Origin: Pontiellaceae bacterium B1224
GTDB lineage: Bacteria; Verrucomicrobiota; Kiritimatiellia; Kiritimatiellales; Pontiellaceae
DNA: 64,000 bases
Direction: 5' to 3'
Assembly (NCBI GenBank): GCA_029432815.1
Contig: JAROBA010000004.1
Location: 124,001-188,000 of the forward strand
This document shows, piece by piece, positions 18,434 to 27,976 of this stretch; within the stretch, counting starts at the first letter, position 1, and each line of letters begins with the position of its first letter. The notes beneath the pieces are model-generated. The model worked only from the letters and a program-made list of their open reading frames with translations. It searched no databases and was not told the DNA's origin. The position numbers and the translations under genes are program-made.

Positions 18434-21400
18434 ATGATTGGAAACAGCATGTTAAAAGCGGGCCTGAACGCGGTCGTTTTATCCGTAACGATGGCGGTTG
18501 CGCTCCAGCCCCGGTCGGCTGAGGCGCAGAATAATCAGGGGCTCGGCGATATGATATTCACCGCCGGGACGGTAACCACCGACGCCAACGGGCGGGACTG
18601 GGCGTATCTCAGCTGGATGGCCACCGACCTTTCGATGCTGCTGGGCGTGCAGTACGACATCTATGCCAAACCGGGCGACTTCGACGCGGCGATTCCCTAC
18701 GAACTGAAGGGCACCGCGCAACTGCATACCGACCCGCAATCAATCACCGTGCTGAACGGTCAGGCCGTAAATCTCGGACAGGATTTAAACCACCTGGAAG
18801 ATGTCATCGACCAGTTGTTTGCCGAAGCGGTGCCCGCCGGCAACCTGCCTTTGGGAGAAAAAATTGCGGCCGTCATCGATGGTTCGATTGAAGACACCCA
18901 GATGTTTCAAAACATCGTCTTTATGTCGCAGGCACATCCCGCACTGACCTTCGCGCTGGGCCGCGGGTTTGCCTGCCGGTTGGAGACTTCAGGCATTACC
19001 AGCTTCGAAATTCGGGACCGCAACACCGGCGAAATCATCGGACGGGTCAGTGTGGATGCGGACGACCCGCTGGTTCTTCCAGCGCCCGGAACCCTGACGC
19101 AGGTTTATGACACCTCGCCGAAAGGGCATCTGAATATCCGCCTGCGCTGGGAAGTGCCCGATGCGTTGCGGCGGCTTTCGCTCATGCAGTTCGGATATAA
19201 CCTGTATCGCATGGACTATAGCTTTGCCGTGAATAACGGATTCGATGGAACCCCGCCAAGCACCGCCTTATTGCAGGAACTGACGCAGGCGAACCCACAG
19301 GTGAAACGGGTGAATAATCTGCCGGTTCTGCCGGATGAAGATGCGGTCGAGGCCGACACCTATTTCTTCATTGATGACAACGACGGGCTCAGCGGCGGCA
19401 CTCCCTTTGTGGATGGCGAACAGTATGTTTATTTTGTCACTGCATTGGATCTGCTCGGCCGCGACGGCGAGGTCTCTGACGGATTTGTTGCGGAAGTCTG
19501 CGACCGCGTTGCGCCGCGCGTTCCCAAAGATATCCGCACCCGTGCACTCTACACCTTTGATGAATCGGATGATCCCGTTCAGTCCATAGAGATTTCATGG
19601 GATCAGGATCCCAATGCCGCAGAAACCCAAGCATATTATGTGTATTGCTTCGACAGCATCGCTTCCATGCAGGCCAATGCCGCAAATGAATTCTTCGGGC
19701 GCATTGCCGGGCCGATTGCCCGGCAGGAAAATACGGATCGACTCTCTTATACAAACACGCTAACGAGCGCTGATCAGGACCGCACCTATTGGTACACGGT
19801 GCGGGCCATCGATGATGCAACGTGCGGACCCAACCTTTCGCTGAACAGTGCTCCGATTCACGGCGGCATTCACGATTGGGAAGGGCCGGAGGATCAGGGC
19901 GAAGCAAACGTTCGCATCTATGCAGAAACGCTGAATTGCCGTATCGATAAATTTGCCACCACCTCCAACCATCCGAATTACGATTTGGAGATGAACTGCA
20001 TCCGCACCAACGCCGGCGTGGAATGGGTTGAATTTTCCTATGCGCCCGGCGAAAACAGCGGACAGCCGCAATTTGCGCCGGCCACCTTCGCGGGCCGTCA
20101 CTATTTCGGGGACAGTCCGGAAGTTAAGGTGCAGGTGAAGCTGCCCGAAGGACACCCCGGCTATTACACGGTCTATTGCCGCGTCGGGAACGGAATGAAA
20201 ACCAGCGATGTTGCGCAGGGGGTCTGCAGTGTGCAGGAAACCGGCATTGCCAATTTTATCAGCGGAGCCACCTACGGCTATACGGATGATTCCGGCGAGG
20301 GGCCGCATATCACCAACACCGGATTGCCCTACTTCCCCATCCTGCAGGTTGAAGTTCCGGACGGCGCCGGGGAGTATCGTTTTTACAGACGCGTCAACAA
20401 CGGACCGCGTACGCTGATCGGTCAGGGCGAAACCACCAATGCAGTTACCATCATCGAAGCCGATGAACAGGCCTATATCGCGAACGGCGGAAGCATTTGC
20501 TACTACTACCAGTTCTTCGATTTCAATGGAAACCCTGGCCCGATGACGCTGATTGACTGCGTTGAAATCGCGCGGGCGATGGCCCTGCCCATTCCGGTTT
20601 TAAATCCGATTGAAAGCAGTGGAACTGAAATGGCATCGCCGGGATTGGAAGCCAGTTGGTTCTGTGCCCCGCAGGGTATTGAACGATTTGAAGTGGCCGT
20701 GCACAAAGCTTCGGGCAGTGCGCTTTCGGCCACGTTCAGCCCGGAACTTCGGGATATCGAAAACAACGGCATCACCAACTTTGTTGATGTCATATTCAAC
20801 GGAGCCGTGACCAACCTCGATTGCCAAACGTACATGACCGGCCGCGTCGGCGCCAATTTCGGGCTGCCGGATCATCCGGAATTTTTGATTACCGCCGGAA
20901 TTGAACTGGGCGCAGAATATATTCTGATGGTTCGCGCCACCGGCCCCAACGGCGAACGCGGAACGTGGAGCGAAGCCCAAACCTTCGTCTGGTCGCCCAC
21001 ATTGACGCCCGGCCCGGATGTGCCGTGGCCCGCCCGGAATCTTCCGCCGGTTGAGGATGCACCGTTCCATCCTGATGTACACGCAGAACTGCTCGTCCCC
21101 GATGGATATGACCTCCTGCCTAATCCGATCTACCAAGGAATCAATGAACCCCGCATCGGCATTCAGATCGGAAGCCTTCCCTACCGGAACTTTTTAAAAC
21201 CGCCGTCGATTGGAAATATTCGAATGAGCAAAACCGGCAACCCGGAAGCCTTCCTCTACACCAATGCCGATGGCGAAACCGTCTTTCCCTGCGCGCTCTA
21301 TCGCGTTCAGGTAGACTCGGCGCAATACCCCGATGTGGACGGCGATGTGGCGCAGGTTTCCGTCCTCATGGAAGCGTTGGCCTGGGGAGACGGATCGAGT

Positions 21401-21595
21401 GAAACCGTGATTTTTGATCCCTTTGTGGCCGCCGCACGCATGAGCACGGATGCAGACTGGGGCCTCTACCTGCTCGACACCCATCCCATGGTTTACGGCG
21501 CGTCCTATCGCTATCTGCTCGTTCGCTTCGGCCCGGATGGGGAGATGCTCAAAATTTACAACATCGGAACCGTTAGCATTCCACAAAAACCTTAA
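18434..21595 (+). CDS. Large exported protein with fibronectin-III-like modules (1053 aa)
   Basis: Signal peptide MIGNSMLKAGLNAVVLSVTMAVALQPRSAEA. Several segments look like FN3 or Ig-like repeats: YFVTALDLLGRDGEVSDGFVAEVCDRVAPRVPKDIRTRALYTF, YWYTVRAIDDATCGPNLSLNSAPI, and IPVLNPIESSGTEMASPGLEASWFCAPQGIERFEVAVHKASG. The beginning of the mature part describes a compact beta module (DMIFTAGTVTTDANGRDWAYLSWMATD). No enzyme motif is recognised. It starts 9 nt after the 1901-aa gene and 18 nt before the 1143-aa gene, so the three are co-transcribed and probably act together at the cell surface. Several cysteines are spread through the FN3-like part, consistent with an exported, disulphide-containing protein. 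Confidence 0.75.
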   Translation: MIGNSMLKAGLNAVVLSVTMAVALQPRSAEAQNNQGLGDMIFTAGTVTTDANGRDWAYLSWMATDLSMLLGVQYDIYAKPGDFDAAIPYELKGTAQLHTDPQSITVLNGQAVNLGQDLNHLEDVIDQLFAEAVPAGNLPLGEKIAAVIDGSIEDTQMFQNIVFMSQAHPALTFALGRGFACRLETSGITSFEIRDRNTGEIIGRVSVDADDPLVLPAPGTLTQVYDTSPKGHLNIRLRWEVPDALRRLSLMQFGYNLYRMDYSFAVNNGFDGTPPSTALLQELTQANPQVKRVNNLPVLPDEDAVEADTYFFIDDNDGLSGGTPFVDGEQYVYFVTALDLLGRDGEVSDGFVAEVCDRVAPRVPKDIRTRALYTFDESDDPVQSIEISWDQDPNAAETQAYYVYCFDSIASMQANAANEFFGRIAGPIARQENTDRLSYTNTLTSADQDRTYWYTVRAIDDATCGPNLSLNSAPIHGGIHDWEGPEDQGEANVRIYAETLNCRIDKFATTSNHPNYDLEMNCIRTNAGVEWVEFSYAPGENSGQPQFAPATFAGRHYFGDSPEVKVQVKLPEGHPGYYTVYCRVGNGMKTSDVAQGVCSVQETGIANFISGATYGYTDDSGEGPHITNTGLPYFPILQVEVPDGAGEYRFYRRVNNGPRTLIGQGETTNAVTIIEADEQAYIANGGSICYYYQFFDFNGNPGPMTLIDCVEIARAMALPIPVLNPIESSGTEMASPGLEASWFCAPQGIERFEVAVHKASGSALSATFSPELRDIENNGITNFVDVIFNGAVTNLDCQTYMTGRVGANFGLPDHPEFLITAGIELGAEYILMVRATGPNGERGTWSEAQTFVWSPTLTPGPDVPWPARNLPPVEDAPFHPDVHAELLVPDGYDLLPNPIYQGINEPRIGIQIGSLPYRNFLKPPSIGNIRMSKTGNPEAFLYTNADGETVFPCALYRVQVDSAQYPDVDGDVAQVSVLMEALAWGDGSSETVIFDPFVAAARMSTDADWGLYLLDTHPMVYGASYRYLLVRFGPDGEMLKIYNIGTVSIPQKP

Positions 21596-21613
21596 CGACA
21601 GGAACGGGATATC

Positions 21614-24600
21614 ATGAGGGCAATCAGGAATGAATTTAAACGAGCGGCTTTAATCGGCCTCGTCGGTTGCACGGCGGCCATCGTGCAGGCGGGTTTTGTC
21701 TCGGAAACCGCAACCGAACTTTTCACCACGGCCGACCTCAACGGCAACGGGTTCCCCGATATTCTGGTGGTGGATAAAGCCAGCGGCACGTTCCGCGCGG
21801 GGTATCAGCTGTCGGATCAGGTTTTCACCTGGTCGGAATCGCGTGGGCTGGGCGCCACCAACATCACCGGGCTCGCCACCGGTCCCATTCTCAATACGGG
21901 CTACGACGCCATCGCCGCAACCACCCCGCTGCTCAATCGAGTCAATCTGATCGATGCGCAGCAAGTAAACTCCCCCTCCTTCCCGGTTCCAATGTTTGGA
22001 AACGAATACGGGCCGGCTACGCTCGTCTCGCTCGAAATCGGCGGCGACACGCCGGAAGCCGACATGGTGGTGATCAATTCCATGAGCTCGCCGAACCCGA
22101 ACCGGCTGGAGCAAATTCAGTCCCACGGCAGCAGCTTCGATCCAGACCTCGCCTATACCATTTCCGATGTCTGGGAACGCGGCAATCGCGTGGTGTTCAA
22201 CGGGACAAGTCCGGCCGCGGCATTCATGGATCGCGGCAACAATGCCTTGCGTATGTATGACTTTTCTGCGGGCTCCGTGGACCACCTGAACTCCAAGTTT
22301 TTTGGCAGTGCCCTCGCCTCGCCCGACTACTGCCCGATTTATCCCGTGCCCGGCGACTATGTCCACTTCTTCGCCTGGGATGCCGGCACCACCAACTGCC
22401 ATCGCTTTCAGATGACCGCCGGTGAAAACTTTTCCGCCCTGACCCGCGTCGATTTTGGCGCTCCCATCGCCTCCATCCATTCCATTCCGGCCGACGGAAC
22501 CGATTGGCTGGTGGTACTCTTCGACGACGGCTCCGGAAAAATTTATGCCTATGACGGCACCCAGAATCCAACCCTTCTTCAGAACCTCCCCCAACCGGCA
22601 ACCGGCTTATTATACTCCGGCATCGTTCCCTCCGGAAGCGATCAGTTTATGGCGCTTTCGGCCGATCCGGCAACTGGCCAATCAACCGCCTCCGAAAACT
22701 TTATTTTCGATGACGGCGCCTTCACGAGTTTAGGCACCCAGTCGCTTCCAGACGTGAAACCGGCGCGCGGCCGGGCCAATGTGTTCACCTTCAAAAACGA
22801 GCCCTTTGTGCATGCTCAGCCCCGGCGATTGCAGGCCTTGGCTTCCGGCGACTGGTCCAGAGAGGGCGACTTAACGGGGAGCCCACTCAGCGTCGATGTT
22901 GAATTTGAAAACGATCGGGGGCTCCCGCTCGGATTGGGGAACCGAAACGGGGCCACGCTAGGCTACGCCGATTTGGATGCAGCCCATGTGCTCATCAATC
23001 AGGCCGGCGATTCCTTTTCCGTGCACAGCACCGAGGCCGCGCTGGGCTATCAGCAGGCGGAAGCCTTTATTTCCCCCGCGCCCGGTCACTACCGAGTGGG
23101 CATTGAAGTGATCTTTTCCAACAGCACCGGCGACGACATTTTTTATCGCGAAGCCGGTTCCAATGGTTGGAACCCCTACACGCAGCCCATTCCCGTTTTC
23201 AAAGATAGTGCGTTTCAGTTTTTTGCGCAGCGCAATGGCGACATTGAGCGCGGCCCGATTCAAACCGCAATCTACACCTTCGAAATGCCACCGGAAAAAC
23301 TCGATTCCGACGGCGACTCGATTCCCGACTATGTGGAACTGGCCAACGGGCTCGATCCATTGCTAAGCGGACTCGATGGCGACGGCGATGGCTTTTCCGA
23401 TTTGGAAGAACTGCTTGGCGGCTCCGATCCGACCGACCCGGCGAGTATTCCCACTCTTCCAATCCCTGGAACGTCCGGCCGATTGGAACAACAAACCGCA
23501 TTTGATTTGCAGGTCACGCCAATCCCCTACGACGGAACGGCAAACACCACCACCGCCTGCGAACCCGGCACCGCCCTGCGGGTCTTCAGCGGATCCGGCT
23601 GGCAATATGCCTATGGCGTTGCAGAAAATCAGGCCGGAAGTCCCGACCCGTCGGTGCTCTTCACCAACCTGCCGTCCACCATTGAATCGGGATTCTTCAC
23701 CCTACTGACCGAACGTCATTTCGCCGTTGATACGCCCAACTGGAATAAAGACAGAGGCATTGAAATGGCGGGCATGCGTATTCCCCCTTCCATTACCGCA
23801 CTGGAAGTCACCTCGCCCTATTCCGGCGGCAGCCTCAACACCGAGTCCGGTCTTTGGCTCGACGCCGCGCTCGCAGCATTAATCAATAGCACCATCCCCA
23901 AAGTCACCACCGATTTGACGACAGATGACGTTCTGACCGCCATGCTCGTTGAACGGAAACTGATGGATGAACTCTATGATGCGGCCGTGATTACGAATCG
24001 TTCAACCACCCTCTTTCCTGCTCGGCCATCGGATCAAACGATGGACCAAATCGCGGTTGCCGACCTGCTGTATTTACGGAACAACACCAGCCGGGCCTTT
24101 CTGCCGGAAACCGTGATTCAGGAAATCGAAACCTATGTTGCAAATCCAAGCAGTGCTGACTTTCGATCGTTGACGGAAGCGATCTATGACATCTGCAGCA
24201 GCTATACCGATTCCAATCCGGGAGCCTATCCGCTTCCGATGACCGTATTGCGGGAGTTCCTACTGACGGGCACCCTGCACCCCAACTACGCCGCAAGTCT
24301 CCCCGCCTTCACCGCGCCCCAACTTTCGGCCATGCATGCCGATGCCATCAATGCATTGGATTCCGTAACGGCGCGACCGATCGAAAACCTGATGCTCGAA
24401 GTCCGCGAAGGCTCCTTCACCAATGTCTGTCCGGTTTTATGGACGGGCGGAAATGCACCGAAGAGTTTGTACGATGCCGACGGGCGGCCCTATATCATGC
24501 CCTTCTCCTTCGATCTCGGCATCGGTGCCACGGTGCAGGCACAGGGCTTCACCGATGTGGCCTGGAATCGGGTTCCGGGAACGGAACCGATGCAGGTCAT

Positions 24601-25045
24601 CAGCCTCAGCCTCACGGCGGTCCCCGTTTCATCCGATCTCGATGCCGATGGAAATCTGCTACCGGACGCCTTTGAAAACACGGTGCTTCAAGGAACCGGA
24701 AATATTGCACACTTGGATTCCGATTCCGATGGCTACAGCGATCTGCAGGAATATCTCGACGGCACCGACCCCGGCGATTCGCTGAGTACGCCGGCGGGAC
24801 CGGTGGTCGATCTCAGTCCGCCGGAAATCATGATCACTTCGCTGGGATCGGATCAGGTTCAGCTCGATGTGCAGTGGCCGGCGGCTTATGCCGATCCGTT
24901 CCGCTTTTCCGCCATCTATTCAGACGACCTCGCCAGCCCCGGATTCTCGCCGGAGCACGAGTTGAGCCCCGGCACATTGAGCACCGTGCTTAACACATCC
25001 CCAGCCGACGTTCGCTTCTTTAAAATCGGAATCAGTCTGCGTTAG
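21614..25045 (+). CDS. Large exported protein with FG-GAP-like and thrombospondin type 3 repeats (1143 aa)
   Basis: The N-terminus (FKRAALIGLVGCTAAIVQAG) is a signal peptide. The mature part starts with TTADLNGNGFPDILVVD, a VCBS/FG-GAP-type calcium-binding beta-propeller start. Two thrombospondin type 3 calcium-binding clusters follow: DSDGDSIPDYVELANGLDP...LDGDGDGFSDLEELLGGSDPTDP at about residues 560-610, and LDSDSDGYSDLQEYLDGTDPGD at about 1035-1057. The region between is mixed helical (about 750-950) with no known catalytic motif. The C-terminus (DVRFFKIGISLR) matches the ending style of other exported proteins in this window, such as the first M28 peptidase (RLFRVESK). Third gene of the secreted-protein operon. 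Confidence 0.78.
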   Translation: MRAIRNEFKRAALIGLVGCTAAIVQAGFVSETATELFTTADLNGNGFPDILVVDKASGTFRAGYQLSDQVFTWSESRGLGATNITGLATGPILNTGYDAIAATTPLLNRVNLIDAQQVNSPSFPVPMFGNEYGPATLVSLEIGGDTPEADMVVINSMSSPNPNRLEQIQSHGSSFDPDLAYTISDVWERGNRVVFNGTSPAAAFMDRGNNALRMYDFSAGSVDHLNSKFFGSALASPDYCPIYPVPGDYVHFFAWDAGTTNCHRFQMTAGENFSALTRVDFGAPIASIHSIPADGTDWLVVLFDDGSGKIYAYDGTQNPTLLQNLPQPATGLLYSGIVPSGSDQFMALSADPATGQSTASENFIFDDGAFTSLGTQSLPDVKPARGRANVFTFKNEPFVHAQPRRLQALASGDWSREGDLTGSPLSVDVEFENDRGLPLGLGNRNGATLGYADLDAAHVLINQAGDSFSVHSTEAALGYQQAEAFISPAPGHYRVGIEVIFSNSTGDDIFYREAGSNGWNPYTQPIPVFKDSAFQFFAQRNGDIERGPIQTAIYTFEMPPEKLDSDGDSIPDYVELANGLDPLLSGLDGDGDGFSDLEELLGGSDPTDPASIPTLPIPGTSGRLEQQTAFDLQVTPIPYDGTANTTTACEPGTALRVFSGSGWQYAYGVAENQAGSPDPSVLFTNLPSTIESGFFTLLTERHFAVDTPNWNKDRGIEMAGMRIPPSITALEVTSPYSGGSLNTESGLWLDAALAALINSTIPKVTTDLTTDDVLTAMLVERKLMDELYDAAVITNRSTTLFPARPSDQTMDQIAVADLLYLRNNTSRAFLPETVIQEIETYVANPSSADFRSLTEAIYDICSSYTDSNPGAYPLPMTVLREFLLTGTLHPNYAASLPAFTAPQLSAMHADAINALDSVTARPIENLMLEVREGSFTNVCPVLWTGGNAPKSLYDADGRPYIMPFSFDLGIGATVQAQGFTDVAWNRVPGTEPMQVISLSLTAVPVSSDLDADGNLLPDAFENTVLQGTGNIAHLDSDSDGYSDLQEYLDGTDPGDSLSTPAGPVVDLSPPEIMITSLGSDQVQLDVQWPAAYADPFRFSAIYSDDLASPGFSPEHELSPGTLSTVLNTSPADVRFFKIGISLR
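21987..22001. repeat. Palindrome TTCCAA-TGT-TTGGAA
   Basis: Perfect copy within the 1143-aa protein gene, translated as VPMFGN. Confidence 0.9.
23158..23172. repeat. Palindrome TTCCAA-TGG-TTGGAA
   Basis: Perfect copy in the 1143-aa protein gene, translated as SNGWN, a third reading phase. Confidence 0.9.
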
Positions 25046-25079
25046 TTGACAACGTCCTACGGAGGTCTATGATCCTCGA

Positions 25080-26828
25080 ATGGACAACTCGACTGTAACA
25101 GGCCTGATCTTCGGTTTGCTGGGCGGACTCGCCCTCTTCATTTTCGGCATGCGCACCATGAGCGACGGGCTTTCCGCGGCCGTTGGCAGCGGCATGCGCA
25201 CATTGCTGGGAAAAGCGACGCGCAACCGGATCGCTGGTTTGGGCCTCGGCACCGTGATCGGCGGGCTAATTCAGAGCAGTGCTTCCATCGTGCTGTTCAT
25301 CGGCTTCATCAATGCAGGGCTGATGACGCTAACGCAATCGATCGCCCCGATTCTCGGGGCCAACATCGGCACCACACTTTCGGTGCAGCTGATTTCTTTC
25401 AAACTGAGTGACTACTGCCTGCCGGCGATATTCATCGGCCTGATCCTTCACCTGATCGCCCGCAAACAAAAACTGAAATACGGCGGACAGGCCATTCTAG
25501 GTTTTGGGCTTCTTTTTCTCGGCATGGTTTTCATGGGCGATTCCATTAAACCGCACCGCGAACTTTTCGAACCATGGCTCGCGCACATCAACGGATCAAC
25601 GATGAGCGGACTCATCACCGGCACACTGGTGGCGGCACTCATCACAGGTGTGATCCAAAGCAGCGGCGCGGTCATCGGCATGGGCTTCGCCATGGTTTCC
25701 GCCGGGGCGATTACAGAGTTTGAGGGGATTTATCCCATCATCATCGGGGCGAATGTCGGCACCTGTGTGACCGGATTGCTGGGCAGCATCGGAACCACCG
25801 TCGATGCGCGGCGCGCCGCCATCACCCATTTGGTTTTTAATCTGATCAGTACCACCCTCGCCATTGCCGCTTCGCCGCTGTTTTATAAATTTATTCCAGC
25901 CACCTCCGACGACCTGATCCGGCAGGCCGCTAATGCCGATACCATCAAAATGACCATCACCGCCCTGCTCATGCTGCCCTTTGTTCCAATGCTTGGAAAG
26001 CTGGTCACCAAACTGGTTCCATCGAAAAAGGTACAGCCCGAATCGAGCTATCTCGACGACCAGCTGATGAACCGTCCGGAACAGGCGATCTTCGCCTGCC
26101 TGAAAGAACTTCAACGTACCGTCCGGATCTGCGCCGAAAGTCTCCACCTCGCCGCGGAAGAATTTATTCAGCACGATCCCCGGCGCGCAAAACTGATTAA
26201 AGTGAATGAGCTGAGCGTGAATGCAATTAAACTGGCTATGCGCAAATATCTCGCGAACCTAACCGAGCACTATCTTTCGAAGCGCCAGTCCATCCTCATT
26301 GAACACATCGACCGCTGCATGTCGGATGTCGAACGCGTCGGTGATCATATTGCGAATCTATCGGAAATCGCGCAACGGCAGCGATCCATTTCCACGGCGC
26401 GCTTCAGTCCGGCGGCCATCGAAGACTGGCTTTCCATTCACAGAGCCATCGAACAGTTACTGGCCAAAGTGATTGAATCGCTCGATCCGGAAAAAGCGGA
26501 CTTTCAGGAAACGGCCAAACAGATTATCGACTTGCGGGAAAACTATGTGAAAACTGCCATCCAGGTCCGGAACGCGCACTTCCAACGATTGGAAGAAAAA
26601 GAAGCCACGCCCCTGGCCGGTATGCTTTTCAACGACTACCTTTCCAATTTTTCGCGGATCTCAAAGCATATCAAAACCATTGCCCTCGCCGAACAGCAAC
26701 CGCAGTTCTGGCTGAAACGCGATAAGCTGAACAAGGTGATGTCCTCCGAAGCCCCCGGCTACACCCTGCCGGACAACATCAACCCCAAAGATTATCTCGA
26801 CCGACTGCAATCGGACAACTACCGATAA
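25080..26828 (+). CDS. Na/Pi-cotransporter II family protein with C-terminal PhoU domain
   Basis: A 582-aa inner-membrane protein of the NptA/YjbB type. The two inverted Na/Pi repeats carry the QSS signature: GGLIQSSASIVLF (about residues 60-72) and GVIQSSGAVIGMGF (about 184-197). About eight hydrophobic segments lie in residues 8-320. The rest is helical and PhoU-like (FACLKELQRTVRICAESLHLAAEEF; DRCMSDVERVGDHIANLSE). Such proteins move phosphate with sodium, often outward. GGAGG at 25061 is 14 nt before the chosen ATG; another ATG at 25069 is out of frame and gives only nine residues. Two perfect TTCCAA-N3-TTGGAA palindromes lie inside the gene (25984, 26580). Confidence 0.88.
   Translation: MDNSTVTGLIFGLLGGLALFIFGMRTMSDGLSAAVGSGMRTLLGKATRNRIAGLGLGTVIGGLIQSSASIVLFIGFINAGLMTLTQSIAPILGANIGTTLSVQLISFKLSDYCLPAIFIGLILHLIARKQKLKYGGQAILGFGLLFLGMVFMGDSIKPHRELFEPWLAHINGSTMSGLITGTLVAALITGVIQSSGAVIGMGFAMVSAGAITEFEGIYPIIIGANVGTCVTGLLGSIGTTVDARRAAITHLVFNLISTTLAIAASPLFYKFIPATSDDLIRQAANADTIKMTITALLMLPFVPMLGKLVTKLVPSKKVQPESSYLDDQLMNRPEQAIFACLKELQRTVRICAESLHLAAEEFIQHDPRRAKLIKVNELSVNAIKLAMRKYLANLTEHYLSKRQSILIEHIDRCMSDVERVGDHIANLSEIAQRQRSISTARFSPAAIEDWLSIHRAIEQLLAKVIESLDPEKADFQETAKQIIDLRENYVKTAIQVRNAHFQRLEEKEATPLAGMLFNDYLSNFSRISKHIKTIALAEQQPQFWLKRDKLNKVMSSEAPGYTLPDNINPKDYLDRLQSDNYR
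25984..25998. repeat. Palindrome TTCCAA-TGC-TTGGAA
   Basis: Perfect copy in the Na/Pi transporter gene, translated as VPMLGK. Confidence 0.9.
26580..26594. repeat. Palindrome TTCCAA-CGA-TTGGAA
   Basis: Perfect copy in the PhoU-like part of the transporter gene, translated as FQRLEE. Confidence 0.9.
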
Positions 26829-26864
26829 AATACCGAAAAAGTCCTGTTTCTTGATCCTGATCAT

Positions 26865-26883
26865 GTTTCCAATCTCTGGAAAC
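26865..26883. repeat. GTTTCCA-ATCTC-TGGAAAC inverted repeat
   Basis: A perfect 7-bp inverted repeat with a 5-nt centre in the gap after the Na/Pi transporter. It is a near copy of the window-wide TTCCAA-N3-TTGGAA motif, with one arm base changed. It may double as a hairpin at the transporter transcript end; no T-run follows. Confidence 0.6.
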
Positions 26884-26919
26884 CGGCAAGGTGGCTCCAA
26901 TACTTAACAAGGAGCCCTT

Positions 26920-27135
26920 ATGAATTTACCACCGGAAATCGGCGAATCAGCCATCAACAAGGTCATGGAACAACATCCGGCCATTGGAGAAATCCTGGCG
27001 AAATATGAAATCGGCTGTGTCGGCTGCGGCGTCGGCATCTGCCTCGTGAAAGACGTCGTCAGTATTCACGCGCTGGGCGATGACGCCGAAGCGCAGGTGG
27101 AACAGGAAATCAACGCCTACCTCGAAAGCCTTTAA
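26920..27135 (+). CDS. Small DUF1858/ScdA-N-like redox protein (71 aa)
   Basis: The fold pattern (INKVMEQHPAIGEILAKYEIGCVGCGVGICLVKDVVSIHALGDDAEAQVEQEINAYL) matches the small helical domain found at the start of RIC/ScdA/YtfE proteins and in hybrid-cluster-associated DUF1858 proteins. CVGC and one further Cys two to five residues on are the conserved features. AAGGAG lies 7 nt before the ATG. The stop is followed after 13 nt by a hemerythrin gene. In RIC proteins the same two parts form one polypeptide, so the pair may be a split version that responds to nitric oxide or oxidative stress. This functional link is inference. Confidence 0.75.
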   Translation: MNLPPEIGESAINKVMEQHPAIGEILAKYEIGCVGCGVGICLVKDVVSIHALGDDAEAQVEQEINAYLESL

Positions 27136-27148
27136 CGGAGCACACCCC

Positions 27149-27688
27149 ATGAGTAAAAATGTTACCCAGGTTATGATGGACGAACACCAACTGATTTTAC
27201 GCATGATTTCGTTGGTCGAAACAAACACGGAAAAGATGGAGGCCGGTTTGTTCAAGGATTGCAACTTTTACCTCGATGCGATCGATTTTGTGCGCAACTA
27301 CGCCGACTGCTTCCACCATGCCAAGGAGGAGGACGTGCTCTTTGTTGAGCTGGTCAAAAACGGCATGCCCGAAAAGAGTTCCCCCATCGAAGCGATGCTG
27401 ATGGAACACGACCAGGGCCGCGCCTACATTAAAAACCTGGAAGAGGCCGTTCTGAAATCCATCCAGGGATTGGAAGATCAGCAGCCGGTTATCGCCGAAA
27501 ATGCAAAAGGGTACGCCGCCCTCCTGCGCGGACATATCCAGAAGGAAGATCAGATTCTCTACCCGCTCGCCGAACGCGTACTGCCCGAAACCGTCCGCTC
27601 CCGCATGACCGATGCGTACGAAAAAGCCACCGACCCCGACGTGGAAAAACGATACGTCGCGATGGTGGAAAAGTATGAGGGATGCTGA
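27149..27688 (+). CDS. Hemerythrin HHE-domain protein
   Basis: A 179-aa four-helix di-iron protein. Iron-ligand motifs are DEHQLILRMI at the N-terminus, CFHHAKEEDVLF (about residues 54-65), MEHDQGRAYIKNL, and RGHIQKEDQILYPLAERVL near residue 130-148. The start at 27149 is chosen because GGAG lies 8 nt upstream; an in-frame upstream Met overlaps the previous gene. HHE proteins bind oxygen or nitric oxide, or act in repair of iron-sulphur centres. Neighbouring DUF1858-like protein supports the repair idea. It ends 3 nt before the stop of a convergent toxin gene. Confidence 0.88.
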   Translation: MSKNVTQVMMDEHQLILRMISLVETNTEKMEAGLFKDCNFYLDAIDFVRNYADCFHHAKEEDVLFVELVKNGMPEKSSPIEAMLMEHDQGRAYIKNLEEAVLKSIQGLEDQQPVIAENAKGYAALLRGHIQKEDQILYPLAERVLPETVRSRMTDAYEKATDPDVEKRYVAMVEKYEGC

Positions 27689-27691
27689 GCG

Positions 27692-27976
27692 CTATTCCGA
27701 CAAGGTATTCTGAGCGGCATGTATCACGGCAAGAATATCAATCGCGTCAGGTTTGATGTGATAGATCATGCGATATGATCCTTCAATAACTTCTCGAACC
27801 TGAGCCACATCAAACTCCTGAACCGTTCGCCCGGAAAGCGGATGTTCTGCAATCTGCTCAGAACGCCGGGTCAGGAGATCAACAGTCCTCAGAGCATACT
27901 GCACCGAGTCTCGCGCAATATATGCGTAGATCGCATCAAGATGTTCAATCGCGGTCTCTGTCCAGACAACGGTCAT
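27692..27976 (-). CDS. RelE/ParE-family toxin
   Basis: A 94-aa protein of the ParE/RelE fold: VVWTETAIEHLDAIYAYIARDSVQYALRTVDLL, then RSEQIAEHPLSGRTV, VREVIEGSYRMIYHI and IDILAVIHAAQ. The sequence pattern favours the ParE subgroup (gyrase inhibitors) over ribosome-dependent RelE, though this cannot be settled by eye. Its ATG overlaps the stop of the upstream antitoxin gene by 4 nt, giving tight translational coupling. Confidence 0.85.
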   Translation of the reverse strand: MTVVWTETAIEHLDAIYAYIARDSVQYALRTVDLLTRRSEQIAEHPLSGRTVQEFDVAQVREVIEGSYRMIYHIKPDAIDILAVIHAAQNTLSE

